A stretch of DNA of 64,000 nt from Hippopus hippopus (lineage: Eukaryota; Mollusca; Bivalvia; Cardiida; Cardiidae): the NCBI GenBank assembly GCA_946811185.2, contig OX328096.1, forward strand, positions 71,547,345 through 71,611,344, in the 5' to 3' direction. Positions 34,346 through 44,380 of this stretch are shown here, in pieces. Below the pieces are notes generated by a model, which was not told the origin of the DNA, did not search any database, and saw only the letters and a list, made by a program, of their open reading frames with translations. The first letter of the stretch is position 1. Every line of letters starts with the position of its first letter. The translations under genes were made by a program, and so were the position numbers.

Positions 34346-37300
34346 TATTGCTTAATTTATAATGACCCCAAGCTAGTGTATCTATTTTATTTTCTAAGAC
34401 AAACCTTTTATCATCACTTGATCCTAACGCTTTTTTGTTTAACTCTTCAGTATATATATCATGACCCCCTACTTCTTAAAACAGTCATCTTTCTATACTG
34501 ATCCTTTCCTGTAAGCAAACACTCTTTGTAATTATCAAGGTTTATCTCTTTCTTAATAACCGCTTTTTTAACACCTTTACATCTTTTATCTTCCTCCCCA
34601 TCTAAAGTTTTATAAGCATACATTTTTGCCCCTAAACCAACAAACTCTGTCATAAGCTTACCACCTAACTCATCTTTAAACTTTCCAACTACTCCTGCAT
34701 CACAATCATTTCTTAAAAAATGATCATCAGGACAGTTACTTGTATCTAACATTGTAGATACATCAGGAGCAATATCTTTATATAAATCATCAGTTTCTAT
34801 TTCAAGAATAAAACTATCTGTATCAGTATAACACAATCTAACCTTTTCACCATACTTCTTTTTATAATAATTATAATAAGTTTTCTGCATATGTGTTTTA
34901 CTAATATCTAAAATACTCATTCCTGAGTAAACAGTTTTGTTGTATTTTATATCAGTCTTTTTCATATGCACAGCTGTTAAGTTTTCATCAAATATTGTTG
35001 TATAGCTATAGTTTGGTTTTGCTACAAGTTTCCTATAACGCTCTTCATTAGAAACTAGGTATATCGTTACTCTATTTCTCAAGTTTTCCATAGTTTTACT
35101 AAAAACTGAATTATTCATCAACTTAAAAAAATCCTTTTCAAAGTTATTTTTAGCCGCTGTTCTTAGTTTAATGTTTGTATCAATATATTTTTTAAGCCAA
35201 TTACATTCCTAAAACCTAATTCCTCGATGTACTTTTGTAAGCTTTAAACCTAATTCAACACATGTTTTTAAAACCTCATAATGTAAAATATAATTTGTTT
35301 TATTTTCTAAATTTGGAATAAGTTTTTCTACTTTTTCTATCTTTTTACGCTCAGGTGCTAAAGGAAAGTCATTATGTAAATCATGTAACTCTTTAGGATA
35401 TTCTAAATCTACTTCTACTATACATGGATGTTTCTCCCAGTTTTTTAATTCTTCATCATTCATCCATTCAAAGTTATGAGTAGGAAGAGGACGGCTCACT
35501 GCCCAAGGGTAAAGACTGTTTACATCTATATATAATAAATATTTTGAAGGTTTACTAGCATCATAAGATTTCCCCATATATTTATTATTTTCTACTGAGT
35601 ACCTTTTAGTACACATACTAACACCATCTCTGATACCCATTTCTACCATTAAAAGCATATCAGGATCAGATAAAAGTTCTAGGCTTACTTTTGTTACTTT
35701 TAATGCTGCATCCCAAGCCAAACCTGGAGCAGTAAAATACCAACTAGTATCTAAGTCATAATTTTTACAACAAACATCTCTAAAGTTCTCAAAAACATCA
35801 GCTAAAAGCAGCACATCTATCCTATTTTAAAGTTCTAAGTAATCCTTAAACGTTTTCATATTAAAAGCTATCCAAACCTTTTGCGCATAATCATACTCTT
35901 CATCTGTAATTCCTTCTTTGTTTAAACTAGAGTAAAATGCTTCTTTAGGTGGTAACTGAGTTTCTTTAAGTTTATCAAAAGAATCTAGGTACTCATAAGG
36001 AAAAAATCCTTTTCTTCTAACTAGTGGTAGTTGTTTTTTCGTAAAATATTTTGATAAAATTTTTAACTGATCTTCCTCTAAGTTGCTTGAAAGTTTATCC
36101 AAACTAGAAGACATAAATTTAAAACTATTAAGAAATCTAATTTTATGGTATTTATTTTCTCCAACAAAATTCATTTTACTAAAACTAATATATTTTTCTT
36201 CATTATTTGGAATACAATCAATCTCACCATCAGTTTTACCAAGACATTTAATAAAAAGGTGAGCATCATACCCACTTAAATTATGGAAGTACACAGGTGT
36301 AAAGTTAGGGGTTGCAGCTTTTAAGTTACATGTTTTATGTGCGGCACCTCTATACTTACCTGTAAAATGACAATGATCTCTTACTCTAGGGTTATCACGA
36401 GTAAACCTACCCCCACAAAACCAACATCTTGTTTGTTGTGAATGTTTTATTTCTTCCTCTCTTGTCATATTTAATGGTAATGGGTTTTGAAAGTATTGTT
36501 GATGAATTTCTCTTATATCATCTGTTAACCAATTTATAAAAAATTCTTCCGATTTTTCTCCACTATATTTTCTTTCTATAGGTGCGCAAACATCATCATC
36601 AAAACATTTTATAATATAATGAAAACTGCAAGGTATATGTTTTTGACGTTGTATAGTGTAACTTTCTTTAGAATTTGGTTGACATGTTGCTATTGGTTCC
36701 AAAATACTTTCAGAATCAGCGTATACAGCAAAATTGACTCGAATCTTTCTAACATGATTTTCAAAACGAAGTTTTTCACCTTTTTTTGGTAATTCTAAAT
36801 TAATAGGTTCATACAAATTACAGTATTGTTTATGTTTTTCTAAAAGTTTTTTATTGCCAAAATGATTTAAACATCGCCTGCAATACGATACACTACCATG
36901 ATCAATTACTTGTTTTCTCATTAAACCATTAAAGTTTTTTATGAGTGTGTAGTGCATATTTTCTTCATCATTAATAAAAAGAAGATCAATATGTTTACTT
37001 TTTTCATTATCTGTAATTCTTAAAGGATAAAATTTACGATCATCGGTATACCCATAAACATTTACACTAATTTCAGGATTTTGTTTTTCAAACTTAATAA
37101 TATCTTTAAAAGAAACAAGATACTCTATTCCCTCCATTTTTACACTACTTTCCTTTGCTTGTAAATCCCTGTCAATTCTTTCAGGATGGCTGTCTTTAGG
37201 GAATAACGCTCTTAAAATACACCATAAAAAGCATTTGTTACCTTTATTTTTCATATTGATAACTGCTTTTGTATTAGCAATCCATTTTGGTAAAGGTAAG

Positions 37301-38149
37301 TGGGCTCTAGCCCGTAAAGGATCATAAACAACTTTGTGTAGTTCTAGCTGTAGTACACGTCCAAAAGTCCAACCACTACCTTCTCTTTGGAAATTAGCTA
37401 AATTTTCTAAAACTTCATCTATCATTTTATTCAACAAATCCTCTACTTCTCCCCTATTTAAATTTAAATGTTGTTTACTATGGAAAGCACGTTCAACAGG
37501 ACCTCGGTCAAGATCTGTCATTAACCATAATTTACACCTAAGTACAAGTTTTACCTTTGTTTGCAAATTATTTTGAAGAGTATTTATAGGAGGCATCCAC
37601 GTTTCTGCGAAAAATCTTTGTGGGGTATAATCTTCTCTACCCTCTATAACATGTTGAGTAGCATACTCTCTAAATGCGGTTTGTTCAACTCTAATTTCAA
37701 ACGGTTGAATTGGCTGATAATTTTCACTTATATGCTCTTGTACATCATCCAACATTTGTGGTATTTGCGTTGGTTCTACATTACCAGTTAGCACATTACC
37801 AAAATTAGTTATTCTTCTATGTATGGATTCCGGAACGACAGCTTAGTGGGGTATAATCTTCTCTACCCTCTATAACATGTTGAGTAGCATACTCTCTAAA
37901 TGCGGATTGTTCAACTCTAATTTCAAACGGTTGAATTGGCTGATAATGTTCACTTATATGCTCTTGTACATCATCCAACACTTGTGGTATTTGCGTTGGT
38001 TCTACATTATCAGTTAGCCATTTACCAAAATTAGTTATTCTTCTTTGTATGGATTCCGGAACGACAGCTGAGGCTAGTCGTCTTACTCCAGAGTAAACAT
38101 TAGACGCAGCTTGTCTAGCTGCATTTGTAAATCTATTAAACAAACTCAT
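34341..38149 (-). pseudogene. PolB: Polinton protein-primed DNA polymerase B, broken
   Basis: The start is the ATG at 38149 (MSLFNRFTNAARQ). Recognisable blocks are exonuclease I YADSES (near 36720), exonuclease II NLSGYDAHLF (near 36275), Exo III context NRIDVLLLADVF (near 35810), motif A YIDVNSLYPWA (near 35515), KLMNNSVF (near 35105), motif C YTDTDSF (near 34823) and AKMYAYK (near 34615). Lesions are a 226-bp tandem duplication near the N-terminus that shifts frame, TAA at 35827-35829, TAG at 35209-35211, and a 1-nt shift at a G5 run near 34470-34475. After that last shift the true tail runs to 34341. The TAA falls where the Exo III tyrosine is expected. Both nonsense codons leave the frame otherwise intact. 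The enzyme would replicate the linear element DNA by protein priming. Confidence 0.95.
37621..38071 (-). repeat. 226-bp tandem duplication inside PolB
   Basis: The segment from TGGGGTATAATCTTCTC to CCGGAACGACAGCT occurs twice, offset by exactly 226 bp (37621 and 37847), with only about eight differences. Because 226 is not a multiple of three, the polymerase N-terminus runs out of frame (ends LSCRSGIHT at 37817) while the second unit reopens the long downstream frame. Confidence 0.95.
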
Positions 38150-38228
38150 TTTTATATAATAGATATAATTTCTTAAGCTATTTTTTTATTATTTCAAAAG
38201 ATTTCATTATGACAATGTCATAATAAAA

Positions 38229-38576
38229 TTACTGAATGTTAATCTTATATTTATTTTTCCAAACCCTTCCATTCCAGTTCACAATCGTTTGAGGGCAATG
38301 ATCTATAAATATACCCGCCATGTAAATTGATGGAAAGGTTTTTATTTCACCAGTTTCAACATCCTCTAAACTAACTTTTTTAGGATTATGCATAATAATT
38401 TTTAATCTATCAAACCTAGGTTCCTTACTTCTTTCTTTTTTAGGTGACTTAGGTGACTCCTCTGGGAACAAACCATGTTCTTTCACCAACTCAACTAACC
38501 GTTTTTTATCCCAGTAAGAGTAAAATTCTATATTATTTTCTTTAAGATTTTTTTTTAAATCTGAAACCTTTATCAT
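38229..38576 (-). CDS. Polinton SAP/NUMOD-like DNA-binding protein
   Basis: The 115-residue ORF has an N-terminal SAP-like helix pair (VSDLKKNLKEN, KRLVELVKEHG), a charged linker rich in K/E/P/S, and a C-terminal segment VETGEIKTFPS ... VNWNGRVWKNKYKI. That segment resembles the NUMOD1-type helix motif found beside homing endonucleases. It probably binds element DNA. It sits between the capsid and polymerase genes, 80 nt from the polymerase start. The frame is intact. Confidence 0.6.
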   Translation of the reverse strand: MIKVSDLKKNLKENNIEFYSYWDKKRLVELVKEHGLFPEESPKSPKKERSKEPRFDRLKIIMHNPKKVSLEDVETGEIKTFPSIYMAGIFIDHCPQTIVNWNGRVWKNKYKINIQ

Positions 38577-38599
38577 TTTTATATAAGAAAGAAAAAATC

Positions 38600-39880
38600 T
38601 TAATAAACTACACTCATTTTATTTCCATCAGACTGAAAGTTAATTAATCTATCACTAATAATAACAGCATATGCCTCGGTGTCCGCAGGCACATTTGCGT
38701 TAAAATTTGCCTTGATTTGAATATCAGTAACAGAATATTTTAACTTTTCACTCTGCTTGGAAACATCAAACAAAAACAAAGGATAAAGGGTTTTGTACTC
38801 TGAAGGGGTGAAGTTAGGATTTGATACCAACTCATCCATGTTATAAAACTTAGATCTACATAACGCAGCATCACCATACACTCTACTAAATTGCTGTTTA
38901 GTAAATGAAAGATTGTAGTCAACCGCAGGGTATCGGGTAGCATTTAACATAACATAAATATTTTTAGCGTCTACATTGTCGAATAGGGATGGATTTTGCT
39001 CTTGATTACAAATTTTATCAGTCTGAAAGCCAACAATGATAAAACGTGGTACCTCGGGAGATGATTTAACTGAAAGTCTCCAGGTAAATGTTGTTGACTG
39101 AGGAACCGTGATAGAGTCACATTGTAGCATCCTATATCCAACTGGAAATTTTTCTTTTTTCTCGATAAGTTTATAAAGTTCCATCTTCTCCTTATCCGCG
39201 GGTAGCACGTGTGGCATAAACCATGATATCTTATCCAAAGTAATTTTACCAGCATCAACACCGTTAGCTCTAAAAATCGCATCTGCATCATTATTTCTTG
39301 TTAATGTGACAGTTTGCTTCATTCCATACAATATCTTATTATAATCTTCGCAAAAACCAAATATATGTTTTAATGGAACTCTAAAGCTAAATGTTCCCTT
39401 TGGATCGGAATTATTAATGATGTATAGTTTTCTTACATTCCAACCTACGTTTTGAGCAGCTGCTCTAGCTAATGTATCCTTATACCACAATTGGTGTAAT
39501 CCTTGTGATTTGGAGAAATCATCCGGATATTTTAACAACCCAAGCATTGTAGTAGCCTGACCAGGATGTGTTAAGGATTCAATCTCCATACCTGAAAGTT
39601 GATACTTAATATTTTTAAACAGGTGCATCAGGGCGTTGTTTGTCAGAGAAACGTTGTCAGCATCTGCGTAGGCTGTTCCATCAGCCTTTGTTAATCGACC
39701 TTCTATAAGTAAATAGCTCTCACTAGGATGAGTAAAAATATCTTGCGTTTCGATACTAATCGTAATATCTCCTCCTGAGTTGTTGAGATTTGCACCTGTG
39801 ATTGGTTCATACTCATAGTGCTCATACTCATCAATACTATCGCCTTTTAAAATTGGTTCGGTAATTCTTAAAATGTCCAT
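38600..39880 (-). CDS. MCP: Polinton major capsid protein (double jelly-roll)
   Basis: An intact 426-codon frame. Length and layout fit the double jelly-roll capsid protein of Polintons: an N-terminal strand-rich domain beginning PILKGDSIDEYEHYEYEPI, a mid segment WFMPHVLPADKEKMELYKLI, and a second barrel with FTWRLSVKSSPEVPRFIIVG and YAVIISDRLINFQSDG. It would form the hexagonal capsomers of an icosahedral particle. It is the least damaged large gene of the element. Identification is by family recognition, not by a catalytic motif. Confidence 0.85.
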   Translation of the reverse strand: MDILRITEPILKGDSIDEYEHYEYEPITGANLNNSGGDITISIETQDIFTHPSESYLLIEGRLTKADGTAYADADNVSLTNNALMHLFKNIKYQLSGMEIESLTHPGQATTMLGLLKYPDDFSKSQGLHQLWYKDTLARAAAQNVGWNVRKLYIINNSDPKGTFSFRVPLKHIFGFCEDYNKILYGMKQTVTLTRNNDADAIFRANGVDAGKITLDKISWFMPHVLPADKEKMELYKLIEKKEKFPVGYRMLQCDSITVPQSTTFTWRLSVKSSPEVPRFIIVGFQTDKICNQEQNPSLFDNVDAKNIYVMLNATRYPAVDYNLSFTKQQFSRVYGDAALCRSKFYNMDELVSNPNFTPSEYKTLYPLFLFDVSKQSEKLKYSVTDIQIKANFNANVPADTEAYAVIISDRLINFQSDGNKMSVVY

Positions 39881-39930
39881 TTTAATTATACTACAATTAT
39901 AATTTAAAATAAAATTACAATTGTGTTACT

Positions 39931-40296
39931 TTACTCTAAATCTCTAACAAAAGCTGGGGAAAAGATTTTTTTTTCATTATTAACAAACACACTTTTAAGT
40001 CTAATGTATTTTTTTATGCCATCTGTACTAGTTTTAGGATAAACTTTATTACCGTATACAAGTGTTATTTGGGGTATATCCCACTTTTGTAAATAATTAT
40101 TCACCTCTTCCTCAATCTCTTTCATTTTGATTACTTTTTCAGGGGACAACTTCACAACGGCTTTTTTATAGCCATATTGAATGTCATTAATTTCGAGAAT
40201 CTCACAATCTTCTAGATTAAAAAATGCACTTAATATGTAAATAGAACTACTATTGTGCCCTACATGAAATACACGTTTAAATATAGAATTTACCAT
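39931..40296 (-). CDS. Polinton small protein of unknown function (121 aa)
   Basis: An intact frame from ATG at 40296 between the capsid gene and the 132-aa gene, same strand. Mixed alpha/beta composition, no transmembrane segment or catalytic motif. Its position in the virion-gene block suggests a structural or assembly role, which is inference only. Confidence 0.6.
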   Translation of the reverse strand: MVNSIFKRVFHVGHNSSSIYILSAFFNLEDCEILEINDIQYGYKKAVVKLSPEKVIKMKEIEEEVNNYLQKWDIPQITLVYGNKVYPKTSTDGIKKYIRLKSVFVNNEKKIFSPAFVRDLE

Positions 40297-40349
40297 TTTC
40301 TTTTTTTATAATGAATATAATTATCTTAACTTTTTTTCATTTTTTTTCT

Positions 40350-40748
40350 TCATACTACTTTAATGCCAGACCCACTGTTTAATTTTTTAACTAAGTCTTG
40401 AATAGCAATGGCACTTCCTTCTATTAAGGTATTAATGTCTTGTGTCTCTGGTGTACCTTGCGTTGTAGGTGTTGCGGTATACTTTTGTAAAATTTTCTTT
40501 GATTTTGGTGTTAAAGCTTTTGTAACTAATTTTTTTACTGCGTCTACAGCTGCACTCTTTCCAACCTCTAAAGCCTTCTTTGCACCTTCCTTAGCTACAC
40601 TCTTCCCCACATCAAGGGCAGAAGATGCAATTTGTTTAACTGTGCTACTTGTAAAAAGCCTCGCTAAAAAGTTAGCTATGCTGTCAAAGATTCCAGCACC
40701 ACCATATGAATACTTTTTTTTAAATCCGTGGTTTTTAGTGATAATCAT
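40350..40748 (-). CDS. Polinton virion-type amphipathic protein (132 aa)
   Basis: An intact frame. A basic N-terminus and YGGAGIFDSIANFLARLF are followed by a long Ala/Lys-rich helical stretch (VGKSVAKEGAKKALEVGKSA) and a Thr/Pro-rich linker. The GGAG site resembles the glycine-rich cleavage sites of adenain-type proteases. The look is that of a minor internal virion or membrane-active protein, but no family match is certain. Confidence 0.6.
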   Translation of the reverse strand: MIITKNHGFKKKYSYGGAGIFDSIANFLARLFTSSTVKQIASSALDVGKSVAKEGAKKALEVGKSAAVDAVKKLVTKALTPKSKKILQKYTATPTTQGTPETQDINTLIEGSAIAIQDLVKKLNSGSGIKVV

Positions 40749-40751
40749 TGT

Positions 40752-41682
40752 TTATAGTATAGACATTAAATTTTTATAACTGATTGAATCTAAAACACCT
40801 TGTCTTTTTAATTCATCACATATGCTCACTAACTCGTTTCTTACACCTGTGTTGCCTGCTTTTTTGCTTGTCAACAACAGGTCTAGTCTTTTTATTAATG
40901 CGTTAGGGTCACATGGGATAACATCGATATCCTTTCCTTTAATTTGTTTTTCTATTCGCCCAAATAGGTCCAGGTATATTAATCCACTTTTCCCATCTAG
41001 AACCTTTAGGATATCTACTATCTGGGTTATTATTACGATAAAGAGCGTTGGTTTTTAGCATTAAATGTTCGTAATTTGCAAGATCCTCATCTGTATAAAT
41101 GTTTTAATCTGGTTCTTTAGCAACAATTAACTCCCATAGACCAGGTGTTCCTTTATATATCTCAGTACCAACCAAAATATCATCATCATCAAGTATGTTT
41201 AATCTGCTACTAATATAAAATTTACCATTTTTATCATATAATCCATATGTTCTATCAACATTAGTTTTACCAACAAATTTCGTTAAATACTCCTTTGCAA
41301 TTGGTCCAATAAAATGCTTATCTTCATCTTTCCACCATTTCTTTTCCCCTGCACTTGGTTCTTGTCCTTCAGAGGAATAAGCTTGTATTGTTGGAAATGC
41401 TGGTAAATTAATAGCTTGCGGTAAGTTTTCTAAACCTTCTTTAATAGGTCTAAGCCTCTCAGTAATCTCCTTTGTTGTAGCTTTTTGTGCTTCTGTAATC
41501 TCCTTTGTTGTAGCTTTTTGTGTTTCCGTAATAGGTTTAAAAAACTTTGAAAGACCAGTTTGCAATTCTTGCTCACCTGTTCTCTCTGCTAGTAGATTAT
41601 CCCGAATATTCTTTTTTGTTTCAAGATACTATTTTACAATTAAGTCCCTTTTTGCAGGATCAGTGATTTTTAAAAACGACAT
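40752..41682 (-). pseudogene. Polinton coiled-coil protein, broken by two stops and a shift
   Basis: The ATG at 41682 begins MSFLKITDPAKRDLIVK, then TAG (41629-41631). The frame continues through a repeat-rich helix in which TQKATTKEITE and AQKATTKEITE are consecutive, up to TAA at 41104-41106. Beyond it the same frame is open (NIYTDEDLANYEHLM, WEKWIN). It then shifts by one near 40960-41000, and the rest (NALIKRLDLLL, GNTGVRNELVSICDEL) ends at 40752. So what looks like a 153-aa ORF is the middle of one protein of about 300 residues. Function unknown. It lies in the virion block, so a structural role is possible. Confidence 0.8.
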
Positions 41683-41797
41683 TTTTTTATTACTAACATA
41701 ATTTTTTTTATATCGTTTTCATCATATTTCTTATCATAGTTTTTAACACGTTTCATAACTACAGCTGCATGAAAACTTTATTTTTCTTGGTTTGTTA

Positions 41798-42481
41798 CTA
41801 CTCCGAGGGAGCGGTATGCTTCTTTTCAACCAACCTCCGAAAGGACTCACGCGCTTCTTGCCTCCCTTTCTCAATTAAACTTTCTTCATTTTCGGTAGAT
41901 ATTTTTTTCTTAGTTTTTGTTCTTACTTCATCCTTTATTTTCTTATACTTCTCTTGTTCTTCCATGATAAGTTTAAACTCCTCATCCGATATATGATTGT
42001 CAACTAAAGCTTTGGATATATGTGTAGCAATTGTGTCAAGCTTAGCATCAGCTATCATTCGAATCTTTTGATGTTTTTCTCCCTTTGTTTTTGAATTTCT
42101 TACTACATACTTACCTACTAATGAAAGAAGACCGGTAAATGCTGCAGAGGCTTATAATGCTTTTACAGCTGGAATAGCTACAACAGTAGATAGTAATCCG
42201 ATTCCTCCAACTCCGCTAGCCATGGTAATTGTAATGAGAACCGTATCAATATTGTCATCAATTTTTGCTGCTCTAAAATATTTTTTAGCTAAGGCATCTC
42301 TCTTTTGAATTTCATTTTCGAGAAACTTTTGTACTTCAGATATCTTTTGTAATCTATAGGAATTACCATTGTCATCTCCCATTGCATACATTTCAATAGG
42401 TGGGGCGCTTGCTGTATTTCTTTCTCGAGGTAACGGAGGATAGATTTTTTTTGAAGGGTGTTCTTGATCTATATCTCCCAT
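41798..42481 (-). pseudogene. Polinton membrane/helical protein split by TAA
   Basis: The ATG at 42481 starts a Pro-rich N-terminus, a helical region (LQKISEVQKFLENEIQKRDAL) and a hydrophobic segment TVLITITMASGVGGIGLLST. It then hits TAA at 42152-42154. The same frame continues (FTGLLSLVGKYVV, IATHISKALVDN) to a charged coiled-coil tail ending at 41798. One or two membrane segments followed by a coiled coil suggest a virion membrane or scaffold role; no function is known to me. Apart from the single nonsense codon it is intact. Confidence 0.8.
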
Positions 42482-42509
42482 TTTTTTATTAAAATGATAT
42501 TTTTTTATA

Positions 42510-42890
42510 TCAAGATTGTAAATATTTTAGATAGCAGAATAACTCACCCTCAGGTATTTCAACTGAATTTTGTGAGAAATTATAAATATAGACTAAGATA
42601 TCATTAGTCTCATTATCAAGATGTGTCCCATTAAGAATGGTTAAACTATCTTTCCATTTATTACTAACAGATATCACTACAACTCCTCGTGTAGTTATAT
42701 AACCAAATCCTAGCGAAAGTCTTATACCTTTACTAGAAGGAATCTTGATAGTTACTTGTGAGTATATTTTCCATTTTAGAGGATCTTGCTTTAAGGGAGG
42801 ATATCTTACTCCACGTAAATGAGGTTTCCAAAGTATAGTTTTATGTTGATTAGTAATATTAGGTTTTATACCAAATTTATGTATATCCAT
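42510..42890 (-). CDS. Polinton beta-rich protein of unknown function (126 aa)
   Basis: An intact frame, ATG at 42890. The second half (IKIPSSKGIRLSLGFGYI, VEIPEGELFCYL) has the strand pattern of a dUTPase-like barrel, but the catalytic Asp/Gly motifs are not visible, so an enzymatic role is not supported. It is a neighbour of small virion-type genes on the same strand. Confidence 0.55.
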   Translation of the reverse strand: MDIHKFGIKPNITNQHKTILWKPHLRGVRYPPLKQDPLKWKIYSQVTIKIPSSKGIRLSLGFGYITTRGVVVISVSNKWKDSLTILNGTHLDNETNDILVYIYNFSQNSVEIPEGELFCYLKYLQS

Positions 42891-42934
42891 TTTTACTTGT
42901 TATAAATAATATTTAAATATTATTATTTATAACA

Positions 42935-43153
42935 TTACAATATAGCTCCTAAGATAGGGATATTAGCAAATGGACTATTAGGTCCAAGCAAAAGTCCTTT
43001 TCCATCATAAATTTTTCCTCCTTGCTTTAAATACAAACCATCACTAACAGACTCTAATCCTTTACCTTTGTATGGCTTTAAGTATAATCCACATCCATCA
43101 GTTTCCACTGGACAAACACATCCTCCTTTTTTAAGATAAAGACCTGATCCCAT
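42935..43153 (-). CDS. Polinton GLYLK-repeat small protein (72 aa)
   Basis: An intact 72-codon frame with three GLYLK units separated by glycine- and lysine-rich linkers (YLKKGGCVC, YLKPYKGKG, YLKQGG) and a hydrophobic end. Its ATG overlaps the stop of the upstream gene (TAATG, shared base at 43153), an operon-like joint. The repetitive Gly/Lys make-up suggests a packaged or processed core peptide; this is inferred. Confidence 0.65.
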   Translation of the reverse strand: MGSGLYLKKGGCVCPVETDGCGLYLKPYKGKGLESVSDGLYLKQGGKIYDGKGLLLGPNSPFANIPILGAIL

Positions 43154-43531
43154 TACTTTTTTACTCCTGATTGAGCTAATCCAGAAAGAGCACCAACACC
43201 TAAAGCTGGTAAAACGGTTTTTGCGATCATTGGCAAAGCTCTAGCAGCCAACCCAGCCAACATTCCGAGAAAACCTCCCTCTATTTTCATATTATGTTTA
43301 AGTTGTTTTGCAGTCATTTTAATCGTTACACCTTTACCACCCCCATAGGCTTTAGCTATTTTTTTTTTTTTTTTTTTTTTGCTTGTGAATTGGTTAATGC
43401 TAAAACATCATTACCTTGCAAATCTTCATGACCTAAACGAATACTTACTGGACAACCAGCTTAACAGCATATTGAAGCTTTTGCTTTTGTCCTTCCGATA
43501 TATTTACTTTGACAGTAGTGTAACTCGTCAT
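43153..43531 (-). pseudogene. Polinton virion precursor-like protein with A22 tract
   Basis: The ATG at 43531 (MTSYTTVKVNISEGQK) is followed by a 1-nt loss near 43463-43466. The rest is open: VSIRLGHEDLQGNDVLAL, a run of lysines from 22 consecutive A (43359-43380), then VTIKMTAKQL and a hydrophobic end GGFLGMLAGLAARALP. The GG site and hydrophobic tail resemble protease-matured minor virion proteins of adenovirus-like particles (inference). The 22-nt homopolymer has probably expanded after insertion. Confidence 0.7.
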
Positions 43532-43554
43532 TTTATATATAATTTTTTTTTTAT

Positions 43555-44334
43555 TTATCTCGCTTCTCTAATATGAAATCTAATTGTTAAATTTTCACCT
43601 CTGAGGTTTAGTAAATTACCATCTTGGTCTGTAATATTTACCTCTAGGTTATGTATTTCATCTAGTGTTATTGGTAAGTATACTAAATTAACTAGTGACT
43701 CAATTATCTTATATCCAGGTGCAACATCTGGGAAAAAAGAGTAAATAGTGTTTTTTGTTGAATCATTAACATAACTTCCTGAAATAATATCAATGTTAAC
43801 GAGTATACTGTTTATACTAAGAATGTTTACTACATTCTCCGACTCATAAAATCCTTGTGTATATTTAGCGCTAGTAAATCCTAATACTTTTGCAATAGAG
43901 TTTGGTTGATTAAAATCTATTTGATAACCATCTTCTAAGGTAATAACAGACTTTAGGGTATTGGTGTTTGCAGAAATGTTAATATAATACTCTTCATTAA
44001 CTTCATCGTAATGACCCCTTTTTCTCATTTCCTGGTGAATGGTATCATTAATGTCAACAAGGTCATAACTTCCTTCAGGTATTCTTAATTTAATCCATGA
44101 AGTACCATTGTCTGGAGAATAAACGAATAACGGTATGTTGTTTGAAGCATCAATGTTTGGAAAAGAGTAGTAAGTTTCAAGGTTTACTAAAGCTATCTCG
44201 TATTTTTTATCCTTTTCCAGCTGAATTGGTGGATTAAACCTAGTTCTAAAGCGTGTTTTGTTGTCACTTACTATAATTTGAAATGATGTTTCGTGTTCCG
44301 TATTTTTTACAATTTGTTCTAGAAGGTCTTCCAT
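43555..44334 (-). CDS. Polinton minor capsid (penton-like) protein
   Basis: An intact 259-codon frame, ATG at 44334. It starts with an acidic helix, then strand-rich sequence FRTRFNPPIQLEKDKKYEIA, ETYYSFPNI, GSYDLVDINDTI, VNIDIISGSYV and a final NLTIRFHIREA. Size, beta-rich nature and place beside the packaging ATPase fit the single jelly-roll minor capsid protein of Polintons, which would occupy the fivefold vertices. The assignment is by family context. Confidence 0.78.
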   Translation of the reverse strand: MEDLLEQIVKNTEHETSFQIIVSDNKTRFRTRFNPPIQLEKDKKYEIALVNLETYYSFPNIDASNNIPLFVYSPDNGTSWIKLRIPEGSYDLVDINDTIHQEMRKRGHYDEVNEEYYINISANTNTLKSVITLEDGYQIDFNQPNSIAKVLGFTSAKYTQGFYESENVVNILSINSILVNIDIISGSYVNDSTKNTIYSFFPDVAPGYKIIESLVNLVYLPITLDEIHNLEVNITDQDGNLLNLRGENLTIRFHIREAR

Positions 44335-44380
44335 TTTATATAATAAATGTAATCTTTTTTAATTAGGTATGTAAAAGTTG

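Noticed and set aside
37334..37791. Plus-strand ORFs over the Polinton polymerase
   Set aside because: They are antisense shadows of the polymerase frame, with no motif.
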